From assembly GCA_973895155.1 (NCBI GenBank), contig OZ316892.1:13578001-13642000 (forward strand): a stretch of DNA of 64,000 bases, written 5' to 3'. The notes below the pieces were generated by a model that made no database searches, was not told where the DNA came from, and saw only the letters and a program-made list of their open reading frames with translations. This stretch comes from Marsupella aquatica. Taxonomy: Eukaryota > Marchantiophyta. Shown in pieces: positions 23,816-34,810 of this stretch (within the stretch, counting starts at the first letter, position 1; each line of letters begins with the position of its first letter). The position numbers and the translations under genes are program-made.

Positions 23816-26800
23816 ATGCTGGATTGTCCAGTTGATGGGGAATGTCTGGAATGGGTGCACAAGTACCTGAGGGACTGTGTGTGCGATTTCCGAGACAAGA
23901 TTTCCCTGTCCCTCGGACTTCTGAGCGTTTTCAGCTGGGGTGTGGCTGAGGTGCCCCAGATTATCACCAATTTCAAAGAGAAGAGTACTGAAGGAGTCTC
24001 GCTTGCATTTTTGATGACCTGGGTTGTGGGGTGAGTATGTCTGTCTCAAATCTTTTCCCCGCCTCATCTGCTGTGACTCATGTGGTGAACAGTCTGGCGT
24101 GGACTAACCAGGCAGGCTCGTATCCGATTCTTCCCATGCGAGCTTTCTACCCTTTCCAGATATGCTTTACCGCATCGATATCTTTTGAATCAGTCTTGCT
24201 ATGGTGCGATTTTACCGGCATTGAAAGTTTTCGAATCCGTTTCGGTGGTATAGAATCTTCACATTGTCCTGGGTAGGCCTTCTATGACGGTCTTGCGCGA
24301 GAAAAGCGTGTCCAGCCCAATCAAGTATTTGAGAAAAGTAACGCCTACAAGGAAGACAATGTCTAGTACACATTTGAACAGTCCACTCTTTCGAGAAAAT
24401 TAAGCACAGAACGTTTTTAATGCTGTGCAGTTCAGTGACTATCAACTAAAGAGAGTGAGTGCCTAGTACTAGCGTGTACAGTACAGTTCATTCCTGCCGG
24501 GTACGAACCAGATCAAAGAGAAACGGGGAATCGAGAGAGCTCTAAGTCAGCATTTTAATCTAATCTCGAGAAATCATATTTCGGTCGTTCACCTCTGGTC
24601 GTTTCAGCCTGTGCTGTATTCGAAATGAAGGAAGTCGAGTGTGAACGACAGGTTTGTGCTTCCCTCTCACAGAAAAACGGTGCATCGCGTTTAGGCCACT
24701 GAACGACGATGAGGAGTTGCTGGGAAGATGCACAATGTGTGCGGGCCGGGCCGAGACGGGCATCGTAAGGGACCCAGGATGAGTTAGAGTTAGAGTTAGT
24801 GTGAGAGCTTGTGAGTTGGAATTTGTAAGCGTCAGAAGGATAGGTCTCCGAGAACGGTCGACGTGACGGTGACTCCTCTGCTACTTTCTCCTGGAGGATA
24901 TTAACCCCGTGCTTTGTACCGTAGACGAAGGGGGAAAGGCTTCCCCAGTTGAACCCGAAATCCGCCTTAATTGGATTGCTTTCCACCTCGAAAGTTCTGT
25001 TTTATTGAACAGCAAAAAAACACAGACAGAGCGCACAAGGCACCCAATAGCTCCCCGCACGGGGAAATTGGATACCTTTCTACTTGACCTCGTGATATGC
25101 AACAGTCCACTGGCAGCTTTGTAGTTATTGATGATACTGAATCATAATTTTTTTCGGCGCAGGGATGTCTTTAATCTCGCTGGCTGTTACTTGGAGCCAG
25201 CCACTGTAAGTTTCAGCCACTCCGTAAACCAGTCAGTCTCCTGCCAACGTTGCACAACGCGAGATGTAGATGTTTCTGACACACGAGAATTTGACATTGA
25301 TGCGCCTGCTTTCTCATTGTTACATTGTGTTTTGTGAAACTGATGTACTTGCGTGCTGTGCGTTTGCCATCTGTGCCATGCGTGATCAATTCTTGCTCTC
25401 ACGCACAATAATGCAGCTCCCCACACAACTCTACATGGCTCTGGTAAGTCCTCTGGGTCAATCTTTAATCAAGGGCTTGCATCCGCTATTCTTAGTCTCT
25501 ACAACATGGATCGGAAATTGTAAGTGTATTCATCTCACCTACTATCGTCGGGTGATGTGCTTCATTTCCTTAGCCTGATTGTTGCCGTCACTCATCCTCT
25601 GTGATTTTGTCTTGGCCGTACTACCGTGGTTAGTGGAGTTGTAGTATTACGCAGACAAGTTTTATTTGGTGAGACTTTGCTTCCCTCAGATTATAATAGC
25701 ACCTTGGATGACTGCAGCTGTATACAGCGACGACAATCATCCTAGTCCTTCAAACAATTTATTACGACTACCTGCGCTTATACTTCTTCCCACAGTTAGA
25801 GCAAAAGCCTGGCGAAGAACCTGAGGTGAGTTTCATGATTGTACACTTTAGTGACTTACTGCTGACCTGCTGAGACCGGACAACGTACTCATTTGCTACA
25901 GTTGTCGCTGTAAGTTTCTTTTGCGATCGGAGTCTGATATTTTGTCTTACTCAGAGTTTATTAGACGGGACGTATGGAAGAACTGAGGCTTGCATTGGGT
26001 TTCACCAAGTGTTGATCTAGACCTAATTCACATATTGCTTTCTCGTGTCAATTGACTGGGTTGCGTGTAGAAAGTGGCAAAGTTTGATGAGGAAACCATA
26101 AGTATTCCCGGGGCAGGTAGCTCCTCACCTGAACTCGACGGCACGCCGCCCTCCTCCACCATCAATGTTCCCCGCGCTCGCAGAACTTCCAGCAGAGATC
26201 TGTACTACATGTAGGGCTGCTCTTCTTAATCTTTCTTCCACCTAGATCTCTTTTTCATTCCTTCGAAAGTGGCTTCGTCGTGGAGTCAAGTTTTCCAGGT
26301 GAGAATTGTCGCTACTGCCAAAATTAAGAGGAAGCTGGTAAAAGTGCACCTGTGAGAGTCTCATCTGCTTAACTTTCATTTCCGGGTAGAAGGAGTTCTC
26401 CTCGGGATCATTTTCCAGGCGGCCGGTGCTACGGACTTGTACATACACACTGGTGGACTTGTTTCTTAGATCAATTCTTACAGTATGCAGTGGAAAGGAG
26501 AATCTGGTTGGGACTTTCGGAAAGTTTAAACGCCGAAGACCTTTGTGGATATTGGTGGATGTGAAATTATATTCTACTGGTAAAGTCACGTCATGAAAGG
26601 AACCGGCATATCAGTGGAGCCAGGGGACACTTCATGTCATGTGAACAAGGCAAACCCAGAACATTTGTTACCACATATATCTGGCCACATATATAATGTT
26701 GCGGCTCGTGTGGTGATCAATCTGCGGGTCACCGAGACAGCTGCACTTTTCTTCGGAAACTCAATGCTGAGAAGATTGCAGGCCAAGAACAAATTGAGTT

Positions 26801-28994
26801 ACTGCGGATAATATATCAAGCAAGCCGCGACATGAATTGAGGGGCAGGAAGGTTGTGATAGTCTCCGTCTCTAAAATGTGTAATTGATGAATCTTGCAGG
26901 TCGGCAAGATCTCTGGCGAGTAGCTACACACCAACAGTAGGCTCTTACTTCGTGGGTTCTCGGGAATCTGCGGGGCAGACTCAAGGCTTTTTGCGACCTT
27001 CACACGGTTCCGTAGCAGCGCAGGAATATCCAGCTCATGGCTCTGTTTCTCGTGGTAATTCTGTATCAAGCACCTCAGCAGGATCCTTGGCACGGACTGT
27101 AAGCGCTTTTTTGCTGCTGTTCTTCGACTCCTTCTCTGCAGGCTATCTATCTGTTAACGTCAATTTGGATTCGCTTAGAAGTGTTTAGTGCCTCGTAATT
27201 CCTCTTTTTCAATTTTGAATGATGCCACGACCCTAACGGACACCGGAATATCTAAAATCGCTGCATGCTCTTCTTATTTCATCTATGTGCAGGCTGCAGC
27301 GAGTGTCTTACTCGTGGGGACAATTGGATTGAGCTCCAACTTCCTGTCAGGTGGGTCGCCGTATCAAGCCGGCAGACGAGTTCTTCATTCAGGCAGAAGC
27401 TCATTGCAGGTGAACCTTGCGCTGGTCTTCAATTGTACTTATGGGAAGGGCGGGGGTAGCTGGGGGGTAAGATTGGGGTGTGTGAGGATGTCCCTGATTT
27501 TCTCTGACTCGAGCAATGGTTGGGGAGTCTATTGGGACTCAATCCGTCAGAGGTAATAAGAACAAAAGGAGAGCATGTACTGACGTGTTGAGATTAGCAC
27601 CTGCAAGAAACCGAATTTCTCCGGTCAAAGTCTTACGCCTGTTTCCATTTCTCTAATTATCTCGTAATCACTTCACCCTGTGCTTCAACAATGTATTAGT
27701 ACCTCGTATACAATTATTGGAAGTTAAGAATTTGTTCTACGCGTGTCGAAGCAGACAAGTGGGTCCAGCGTTAACATCATCGCCAATTATCTGAAAGAAG
27801 CGCAACCGAACTCTCCGTGGGGAGAAATTTTTGGATGGTGCATGGCTGCCATTTATATGGGTGGTCGATTACCTCAAATTCTGCTCAACGTGGGTGCCAT
27901 CTGACCTTAGTACCATGCATCATTCGAATCCTGTGAGATCTATTATTGTGTATTTGATTAGCGTCTCCTTCCACAGTACGCCCCTTGGAATCGTCCAAGA
28001 CTGAACTGAAATATAAATGTTGTGTTACTTTGTTTCAAATGTTCGAACACAAGTATCTTTACTAACTATTTGTTTTCAATCTGTTCTTGTTGTCCTATGA
28101 CCATCATTTAGATCAAGAGGGGAACGGTGGAGGTCAGTGATATACATCCGAGACCCGTTTGGCTTGGTTTTTGTGGTTTTGCTTTACTACGGTTTTGAAA
28201 TTGCGGGTGGGATTAGACTACAGTGGTGGGTCCATTCCTCGAAACTTTAAGTCCCGTAGGCTGGTGACACTTATTCACCCGCAATGGTTCATTTCTTTGC
28301 AAAATCTAACGTCACTGATGTTCCAATGCAGGGTCTCAATCCACTCATGTTCATATTTGCGCTCGTGGGTAACGCCACTTACGTTGGCAGGTATGATGTC
28401 AGGCGCCAGTCATAATATTTAATTCCATGTTAGGATTAGTAGTATTTTTATGGCTATTCCAACACTAAACAGAAATGCGCCTTCATGATCGTCAAGGTTT
28501 ATCTTTTTTGCTTTGGCATGTGTGCAGCATCGTTGTGAGGACCTTGGAGTGGACGAAGATTAAACCAAATATGCCCTGGCTAGTGGACGCTGGAGTTTGT
28601 GTTTGCCTTGATTTCTTCGTATCCTTTCTTCAGATTGCTTTCATTCTTCACTTTCCTTCGTGCGTTTATGACCTTGAAGGTAGCCTATCTGCTTTGGGTT
28701 GTTAGAGTCCTGAATTCCACTCCAGTTTGATTGTATACCCTTTGAGCAGATTCTTGATTGGATGTGTCCAAAGTAACCTTGCCGATCTGCTAAGCAAGAG
28801 TTGTTACGAAAAGTAGATAGATAGTGAGTGCTTGATGTTTCTTGGGGAAAATCTAAAGCTTTCGGCTCTTGTTCTGTCCTTGACCAAACTCACGTCAGAT
28901 CATCTGCCAGTTTGTATACTATGCGACCCGAGCAAAACGGGAAGACTCAGAGGAGGAAGAGGACACGAAGGGAAGCTACGAGTTAGTTAGGTAG
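23816..28994 (+). CDS. PQ-loop membrane transporter (SLC66A1/Ypq1-like, vacuolar basic amino-acid type)
   Basis: Seven-helix PQ-loop protein. Relatives (human PQLC2, yeast Ypq1, plant PQ-loop proteins) export lysine and arginine from lysosome or vacuole; that substrate is inferred. Exons: 23816..24030, 25163..25205, 25417..25443, 25718..25825, 26071..26210, 26900..27098, 27293..27409, 27755..27889, 28112..28132, 28332..28390, 28528..28618, 28899..28994. They join in frame to 416 residues with GT-AG introns. Start MLDCPVDGECLEWVHKYL. First PQ motif: WGVAEVPQIITNFKEKS. Second: MGGRLPQILLNIKRG. Helical blocks DVFNLAGCYLEPAT, LYTATTIILVLQTIYYDYL and GLNPLMFIFALVGNATYVGS match plant proteins. A long serine-rich loop (exons 5-7) separates the two halves. 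The acidic tail EDSEEEEDTKGSYELVR ends at TAG. Confidence 0.9.
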
Positions 28995-31827
28995 CCATAA
29001 TGTCCATATCATATCAAAGAAGTCTGATGTATTCATGCAATTTGTGGAAATGTGAACCAATTGTGATCTTGCAACCTGTTCTACCCCGTGCTAGCAGTTT
29101 ACACTGTGGAGGGGTGTTTCTCATACTTTACATAAGTGATTGCTCTCATATCGAGATCATGTTATGGACCCATGACAAGTTCTTTCCAAAACTCCTGGCC
29201 AGCTTTGACAAACAAACATGATTATTTGTGTTTGTTGTGATATCAGCAAAAATAGTTTAACCTGGAAATGGTACAAAGTCAAGAAATTGATAATAAAATA
29301 TATAATACGAAGCCAACAGGAAGAAATGATCTATTGGAAATGTTTTATTTATTTTTTGAATTATATTTCACTTTTTTGCTTAAATTTAATTCTTTTACTC
29401 AAACAATAATTACCTGATGACGAGTTAATTTGTGACACATTTGATCACTAAGAAAGAGGACAATGATACACAGTGGTCATGAGAAAAGATGTCATTTGGT
29501 TTTTTATTGATAAATGAAATCAAATGTTGATCGCATCTAAGCAATCAACTGAAGAAATTGAGAAAAACTCAAAAGAAAACCATGAGTTTGGATTTGTGGT
29601 ACAAAATAAAGAAAAAATGGGTGAGATAGGGGTGGGCAAGGGGGGGAAATGAATTTGGGTTGCAAGTCTTCATTTAGTTGAACTAATTGAGTTGAGCTTT
29701 AGTTTAGGGTCAGCCAGTAATTATTGAAATTTGATATATTCATTTATCAAATGGATCAAATCCTAGTAGTGAGGCAATGTGGTAGGTTTTTCTGTTTGCA
29801 TGAATTGCAATGAAAATCCAACAAGGGGGATTGGCAGCAGAAAATACAAAGGATGTAACCATTCATTCAATCTTCATGTGTCACAACATGCTAAGGTTTT
29901 GGAAATTATGTATATTCTATTCCTTGGGACACCTTGTTGACATTGTCAAAGCATCCATAGCATGTATCATGTGTCATACATCATCCAAAGCATTATTCGT
30001 AAATTAGTTTGATGACCCCTTGTTTATGTAAGCTTGTTTTATTGATCTATTTGGAACACAGAAGAGTTGCACATTGGAATAGATAAATAGATGAGAGTAC
30101 CAAGATTAAATGGAGGATTCTAAATGAAGTGAGTTTTACAGGTAGTTGGAACAATTTCATTGAAGACAAATATGAAAATATTCATGGTAATATGGAGGGT
30201 AATACTTCATGCAAAATGTTTCCCTTGGTACCTCTAAGTCTATACACTATATGGAACATTCCATACACTTCATGCAAGATATTATTTTGTCCATAGTAGT
30301 TGAAGGGTCTTAGAGTCCCTTGGTATTTGTATGCCCATAGAGTTATGGAATTTCTTATGTTTGCTAGTTACTCCTCTATCCAGAGTATCCAAAGGATTTC
30401 CTAAGTTAACTTGGTAAATGTTAGAGAAGTTAAAAAGTTTCTTGTGTTTTTACTTTACCTTGGTAAATGTTAGAGTAGCTGAAGAGCTTTCTATTCATCA
30501 TTACTTTAAAAAATTATATACTAAATAGAAAATCCAAAGAGGTTACCAAAAATCACTGATATATCAATCACAACTCATTCAAAGGTTATTTTCTTTCACC
30601 CCCATTTTACCCATTTCTTTGTTTATTTGAAATGTTACTTTGCACTATTCCATTGTTTTTACACTTACGAGGTCTAACTGTTTTTATTTGACTTGTCTCA
30701 AACACAAATAGTCAAATTTGGTTCTTCTTGCATAACTAACCGTGTTTGTTTGTGGCCAATATTGTTGATGTGGCTACACATGCATCCAAGAATTTTGGAA
30801 GGAGGTTCCCATGGAGGTTTGTAATTACAAAGTAGCAAAAATACGAGAGCATGTATTAGTTTCTTCACTGACCCAAATGGAAGTTCCTTCCAAAATCCCT
30901 AGAAGCATGTGCAATCACATCAACATTAGTGGTCACAAACAAGAACTATTCAGTAGGCAAGAAGAACTAAATCTGACTATTTGTGTTTGAAGCAAGCCAA
31001 AGAAAAACAGTTAAACTAGGTAACTCTAAAAACAATGGAAATTTTTTAAAATAACACTTTAAATAAACAAAGAAATGGTTGAAAAGGGGGGAAAGACAAT
31101 ACCTTTGCCTCAGCCTGTGCTTTTGCCCTTGCTAAGGGCTGTCTTGCATGTGATGGTCCTTGGAATTTTAGCCCTCTACATTCCCAAACATGCAGGGAAA
31201 AGGTAGATTTTGTTTGTCCACAAGATCTTTGTAATATTGTGTGGGATTTGTTCTTGTAAAGTAAAATAATTTGTTTGTCTTGAAGGAAAGGGTTGGAATC
31301 GTTGCAGCCCTTGCCCTTAGATTTCTTCAAATGCTGTTGTCAGGCCTACCTAGGGAAATGAGACAGCCATGAAACATTAGCTCAATGATAAGATGACATG
31401 AGTGAATGAAAGGGCCATTTTTCAAGGACCGTGCACATGCAAGACGGCCCAAAGTGATGCTGATCCAAATTGGACAGGTGTGGCACTTCACCAGAAAAGA
31501 AAAACATGAATCATGCTTCTTTCCATTTCTGTTTGTACTCAATTTTTGTCACTGCACCCAAAAGTTTTAGTAGATGTTCCTCCATCCACTCTTTCCCCAT
31601 TTTACAGGTTGTTTGCGCAAGGCTGATTGGGGTCGCAAGAGGTTGACCAGGGGCCAAAACTCTCTTATGCCGCCCTCGTGAGGCCCCGAGTTGTGCACAC
31701 TAGCAAACCATGCTAGTCTCAGTCCAACCCTTGGACCTGTACTAGCAAAATGCATAGATTGAACTAGGTGTGGTCTTTAGGTGTGTTCATTGTAGATATA
31801 GGCATCAAGCTCTTGCTACCATTTGAG
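28995..31827. other. Intergenic AT-rich region
   Basis: No gene was recognised. It includes the 3' untranslated region of the PQ-loop gene, AT-rich sequence and one long inverted repeat annotated separately. Open frames at 29000-29400 and 29810-30007 are short and compositionally non-coding. Confidence 0.6.
30576..31111. repeat. Long imperfect inverted repeat (foldback)
   Basis: Left arm about 30576..30819 and right arm about 30871..31111 are reverse complements over roughly 240 bases with scattered mismatches and small indels. Perfectly shared blocks include ATTTCTTTGTTTATTT, TCAAACACAAATAGTCA and ATTTTGGAAGG. About 50 bases separate the arms. It has no coding capacity. It could be a foldback or MITE-type element, or give a long hairpin RNA if transcribed. 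Confidence 0.8.
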
Positions 31828-32172
31828 TGTTGAGCATAGACGACAATCGTAACGGCAAGCCCATGAACCATCCAACGCACAAGAGTCGACATAGAGAGAT
31901 ACGTAGTTCACCTCCACATGAGGCTACGTCCAAGGGAACACACATGAGCTTTACTGCACTCTAGACCGACCGGCCATACCAAGCATCCACAACGCAAGCT
32001 CTCTCTATCTCTCAACTAACTCCGTAACAATGAGCCTGAGTTCCCCCTCTCCAAGCAAACACCGCTTGGTTATAGAGTGTGCACAACATGACTAACCTAA
32101 CCAAGTCTGCGACTAAGGTTAGCCTTAACTACGATATATTCATAACTCTAGACCTAAGAGTAAATCCTAACA
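31828..32172 (-). repeat. 3' LTR of truncated family-A copy
   Basis: 345 bp with the same termini as the other family-A LTRs. It lacks the 13-base extra segment of the 8598 copy, so that segment is probably an insertion private to that copy. The U3 CTATAA element is intact. Confidence 0.92.
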
Positions 32173-32363
32173 ATCTCCCCCTTGACTCTGGTCTAGGGGA
32201 GGGTAAAGACTGCTACCAATATGACTGCTCAATGGGAAGTTCTGGAAAGAAAAACCAAACCGGTTTTTCCCTCTTTATACGAGAGTAGACCAGAACTAAG
32301 CCGTAGCCTATACAAGGAATGAGCAAGAGCATATCTCAGTATCTACACAAATGTTAAGTAACC

Positions 32364-34118
32364 CTACTTGTGAGGCAATTGCAAAACCTGCAACGCATCA
32401 CGGTGTCTAGAAAAACTCTCCAAAGGAATCACTTTGGTAAAAGCGTCAGCCAGGTTGAGTTTACCGTCAATCTTGACTAGCTCAAACATATTATCAGACA
32501 CAGCCTGCCTGATAAAATGGTACCTGACGTCGATGTGCTTCACTCTACTGTCCATCACCTGGTTCACAGCAAGGTGGAGTGCACTTTGACTATCACAATG
32601 GAGCTTCACATTCCCCTATGGCAATCTCATCTCAGTGATAAGTCTATCCAACCAAATCGCTTCCTTTGTTGCTTCCGCTGCTACAACATACCCGCTTCTG
32701 TAGTAGACTGAGCAATATACTTTTGCAAAGTAGACCTCCAACTTATGCATCCACCTCCAAGTGTGAACACATAACCTGTTGTTGACCTCCTCCGATCCAG
32801 ATCCTGTGCATAGTCAGCATCTACATAGCCCATCAATGATCTAGCATTATCAGCATGTGCATCAAACAATAGACCATGATCCACGGTACCATTCAAATAC
32901 CAAATAATCCACTTCACTGCTTCCCAGTGTACCTTCCCTGGATTCGACATGTACCTGCTCACCTTGCCCATAGCCATGGCAAGATCAGGTCTAGTGCAAG
33001 TCATCAAATACATGAGACTCCCCACTGCCTTGTCATACGGAACCTTTGACATCAACCCCTTCTCTGTCTCATCCGTAGGATAGAAAGCTGATGACAACTT
33101 GAAGTGTGGAGCCAACGGGGTATTTACTGGCTTGCTATCCCCCATGTTGAACCTTGCAATTACCTTCCTCGCATAACTGCTCTGCGTCAACCATAGCTTA
33201 CCAACCTTCAAGTCCCTAGTGATCTCCATACCCAAAATTCTCTTAGCTAGCCCTAAGTCCTTCATCTTAAACTCTGCACTAAGCAGTGCCTTGAGCTTAA
33301 CAATATCAGACCTATCATTGGCCGCAATAAGCATGTCATCCACATAAAGTACTAAAACAATGAACCCAAAAACAACATTCTTCACCGATTTAAGATACAC
33401 ACATGGGTCAAACACACTCCTGTGAAAGCCTTGTGCATGGATCCAATCATCAAACCGCTTATTCCACTGTCTTGGTGACTACTTCAACCCGTACAAGGAT
33501 CTCACCAATCTGCAAACCAAATCCTCTTGCCCTTTCTTCACAAAACCTAGCAGTTGTCTCATGAAGATCACCTCTTCCAAGATGCCATAGAGGAAGGCTG
33601 TGACAACATCCATCTGATCTAGCAGCAGACCAAACATAACAACAAGCACACACAATAGCCGTATTGTTGAGTACTTAGCAACTGGTGAGAAGACCTCATT
33701 GTAATCCACACCTTTTTCCTGTGTGAATCCCTTGGCTACCAACCTAGCTTTGTAGACCTTCGATCCACCTCCTATGGATTGATCCTTCAGCTTGTATATC
33801 CACTTGCTGTCCCTCAGGCAGCTTGACAAGCTCCCAAGTTTTGTTGTCCTTCAGTGACTGCATTTCCATTTTCATTGCTACAGCCCACTCTTGCTTCTCC
33901 TTTGAAGCACTTGCTTCATGAAATGAAGAAGGTTCCCCTTCTTCCAAAATCAACGCGTCACCCTCATCATCAGTAACAAAGTCCTCTTGCAATTGAGATG
34001 AATCAACCCACTGTCCATACCTTGGTGGAGCGCGTATAGTGCGACCAGATGCTCTTCTAGCCGATGACTCCGGTTGATCTGCGTGTGCTCGTACAATTTG
34101 AAGCTCAGCAGCATCCAC
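32364..34118 (-). pseudogene. Family-A copia pol fragment (RT and RNase H)
   Basis: Contains DYNEVFSPVAKYSTIRLL, LYVDDMLIAANDRSD, the RNase H blocks GYVDADYAQDLDRRRSTTG and LHCDSQSALHL, and ends ALQVLQLPHK. Breaks: a frameshift near 33760, a TAG in GLK*SPRQW where the 8.6-kb copy keeps glutamine, a deletion or frameshift near 32690 and a TAG near 32612. The upstream pol and all of gag are missing. Confidence 0.9.
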
Positions 34119-34163
34119 TTGCTACTCACCAACATCAACAAACTCCTCTGGTTTCTCTGGCAC

Positions 34164-34208
34164 CTCGGGGGTCTCACTATATGGAGGACCCCCCCATCAC
34201 CTGCGACG
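34164..34208 (+). repeat. Left terminal inverted repeat of the DNA transposon
   Basis: Begins CTCGGGGGTCTCACT (34164..34178) and contains ATCACCTGCGACG at 34196..34208. Between the blocks is a 17-base stretch not shared with the right end. Confidence 0.85.
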
Positions 34209-34625
34209 TTTTCATGCCTAGACCCCCATACTTATTAAGTTGAAAATTTTTTTTCCTCCCTCTTTCTTTCTTCTAAGAGTCTAAAATCCAAATTGTATTG
34301 CCCCTATAATTTGTGAAGTAAAGTGTCACATATCAATATAAAATGCCTAGAAAGAAAAGATAAGTCTATGTCAGTACCTTGTGAAGTCGTATGTCAGACA
34401 TGGCACGCCCTGCAACAGTTCTTGCACCTTTGTCGACCTTAAACTTTGATCATTTCAATGCATCATTTATATTGTGTACCTAAAAGGTCATCCCAATATA
34501 AATCTTACGTGCATAAGTGGGATGGCCTTTAAGGTCACAACATAAATAATCCATTCCACCCATTGATCACCAATCCCATGCTCCATCCATACTCCATTTA
34601 AAACTTATGTTGAGAGATGTAACAT

Positions 34626-34703
34626 GTGACGGAGGGGAATTGAACCCCTAATTGAGAAAGGATCTCAAGTTGCCAATCCGTCACCCCCTATCCTATCCCA
34701 CTA
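34626..34703 (-). other. tRNA-like, SINE-like sequence with pol III box B
   Basis: Minus strand. A perfect box B, GGTTCAATTCC, lies at 34636..34646 and a box-A-like TAGTGGGATAGG at 34692..34703. The 59 bases 34626..34684 can fold with a 7-bp acceptor stem (GTGACGG/CCGTCAC), a 5-bp anticodon-type stem (TTGAG/CTCAA) and a 5-bp T arm, but the D arm is missing. It is too short for a normal tRNA. It may be a tRNA-derived SINE remnant inside the transposon. Confidence 0.4.
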
Positions 34704-34717
34704 CACCCACTAATATT

Positions 34718-34797
34718 AACAAAATAAAATATATATACAGACTCTCAAAAACTAAACAACAAAATAAAACATATATACAGACTCTCAAAAACTAAAC
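34718..34797. repeat. Tandem duplication, two 40-bp units
   Basis: Units 34718..34757 and 34758..34797 are nearly identical (one T/C difference seen). They lie just beyond the 3' end of the transposase gene, inside the DNA transposon. Confidence 0.9.
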
Positions 34798-34810
34798 AGT
34801 AACATGATAT

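Larger units (their letters stand above)
31828..34163 (-). mobile_element. Truncated family-A copia retrotransposon (3' part)
   Basis: A 3' LTR (31828..32172), its polypurine tract and the last part of pol match the family-A element at 8598..11090 closely and in the same order. The copy stops at 34163, in the linker upstream of RT, exactly where the terminal inverted repeat of the DNA transposon starts. No 5' remainder was found beyond 43903. No second LTR exists, so a target duplication cannot be checked. Confidence 0.92.

Noticed and set aside
24779-24800. Telomere-like GTTAGA repeats
   Set aside because: Only three short units within an intron, too few and of the wrong unit for a plant telomere (TTTAGGG).
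26242-26589. 115-residue minus-strand frame inside the PQ-loop gene
   Set aside because: It sits in intron 5 on the opposite strand, with no recognisable domain and no splice partners.
31046-31330. 94-residue minus-strand open frame near the foldback
   Set aside because: Partly built from the inverted-repeat arm, of low-complexity composition and without a credible exon structure.
34164-34182. CACTA transposon assignment from CACTA within the left terminus
   Set aside because: The CACTA word is internal to a longer shared inverted repeat and the right end reads CACTC. The encoded protein does not resemble CACTA transposases.
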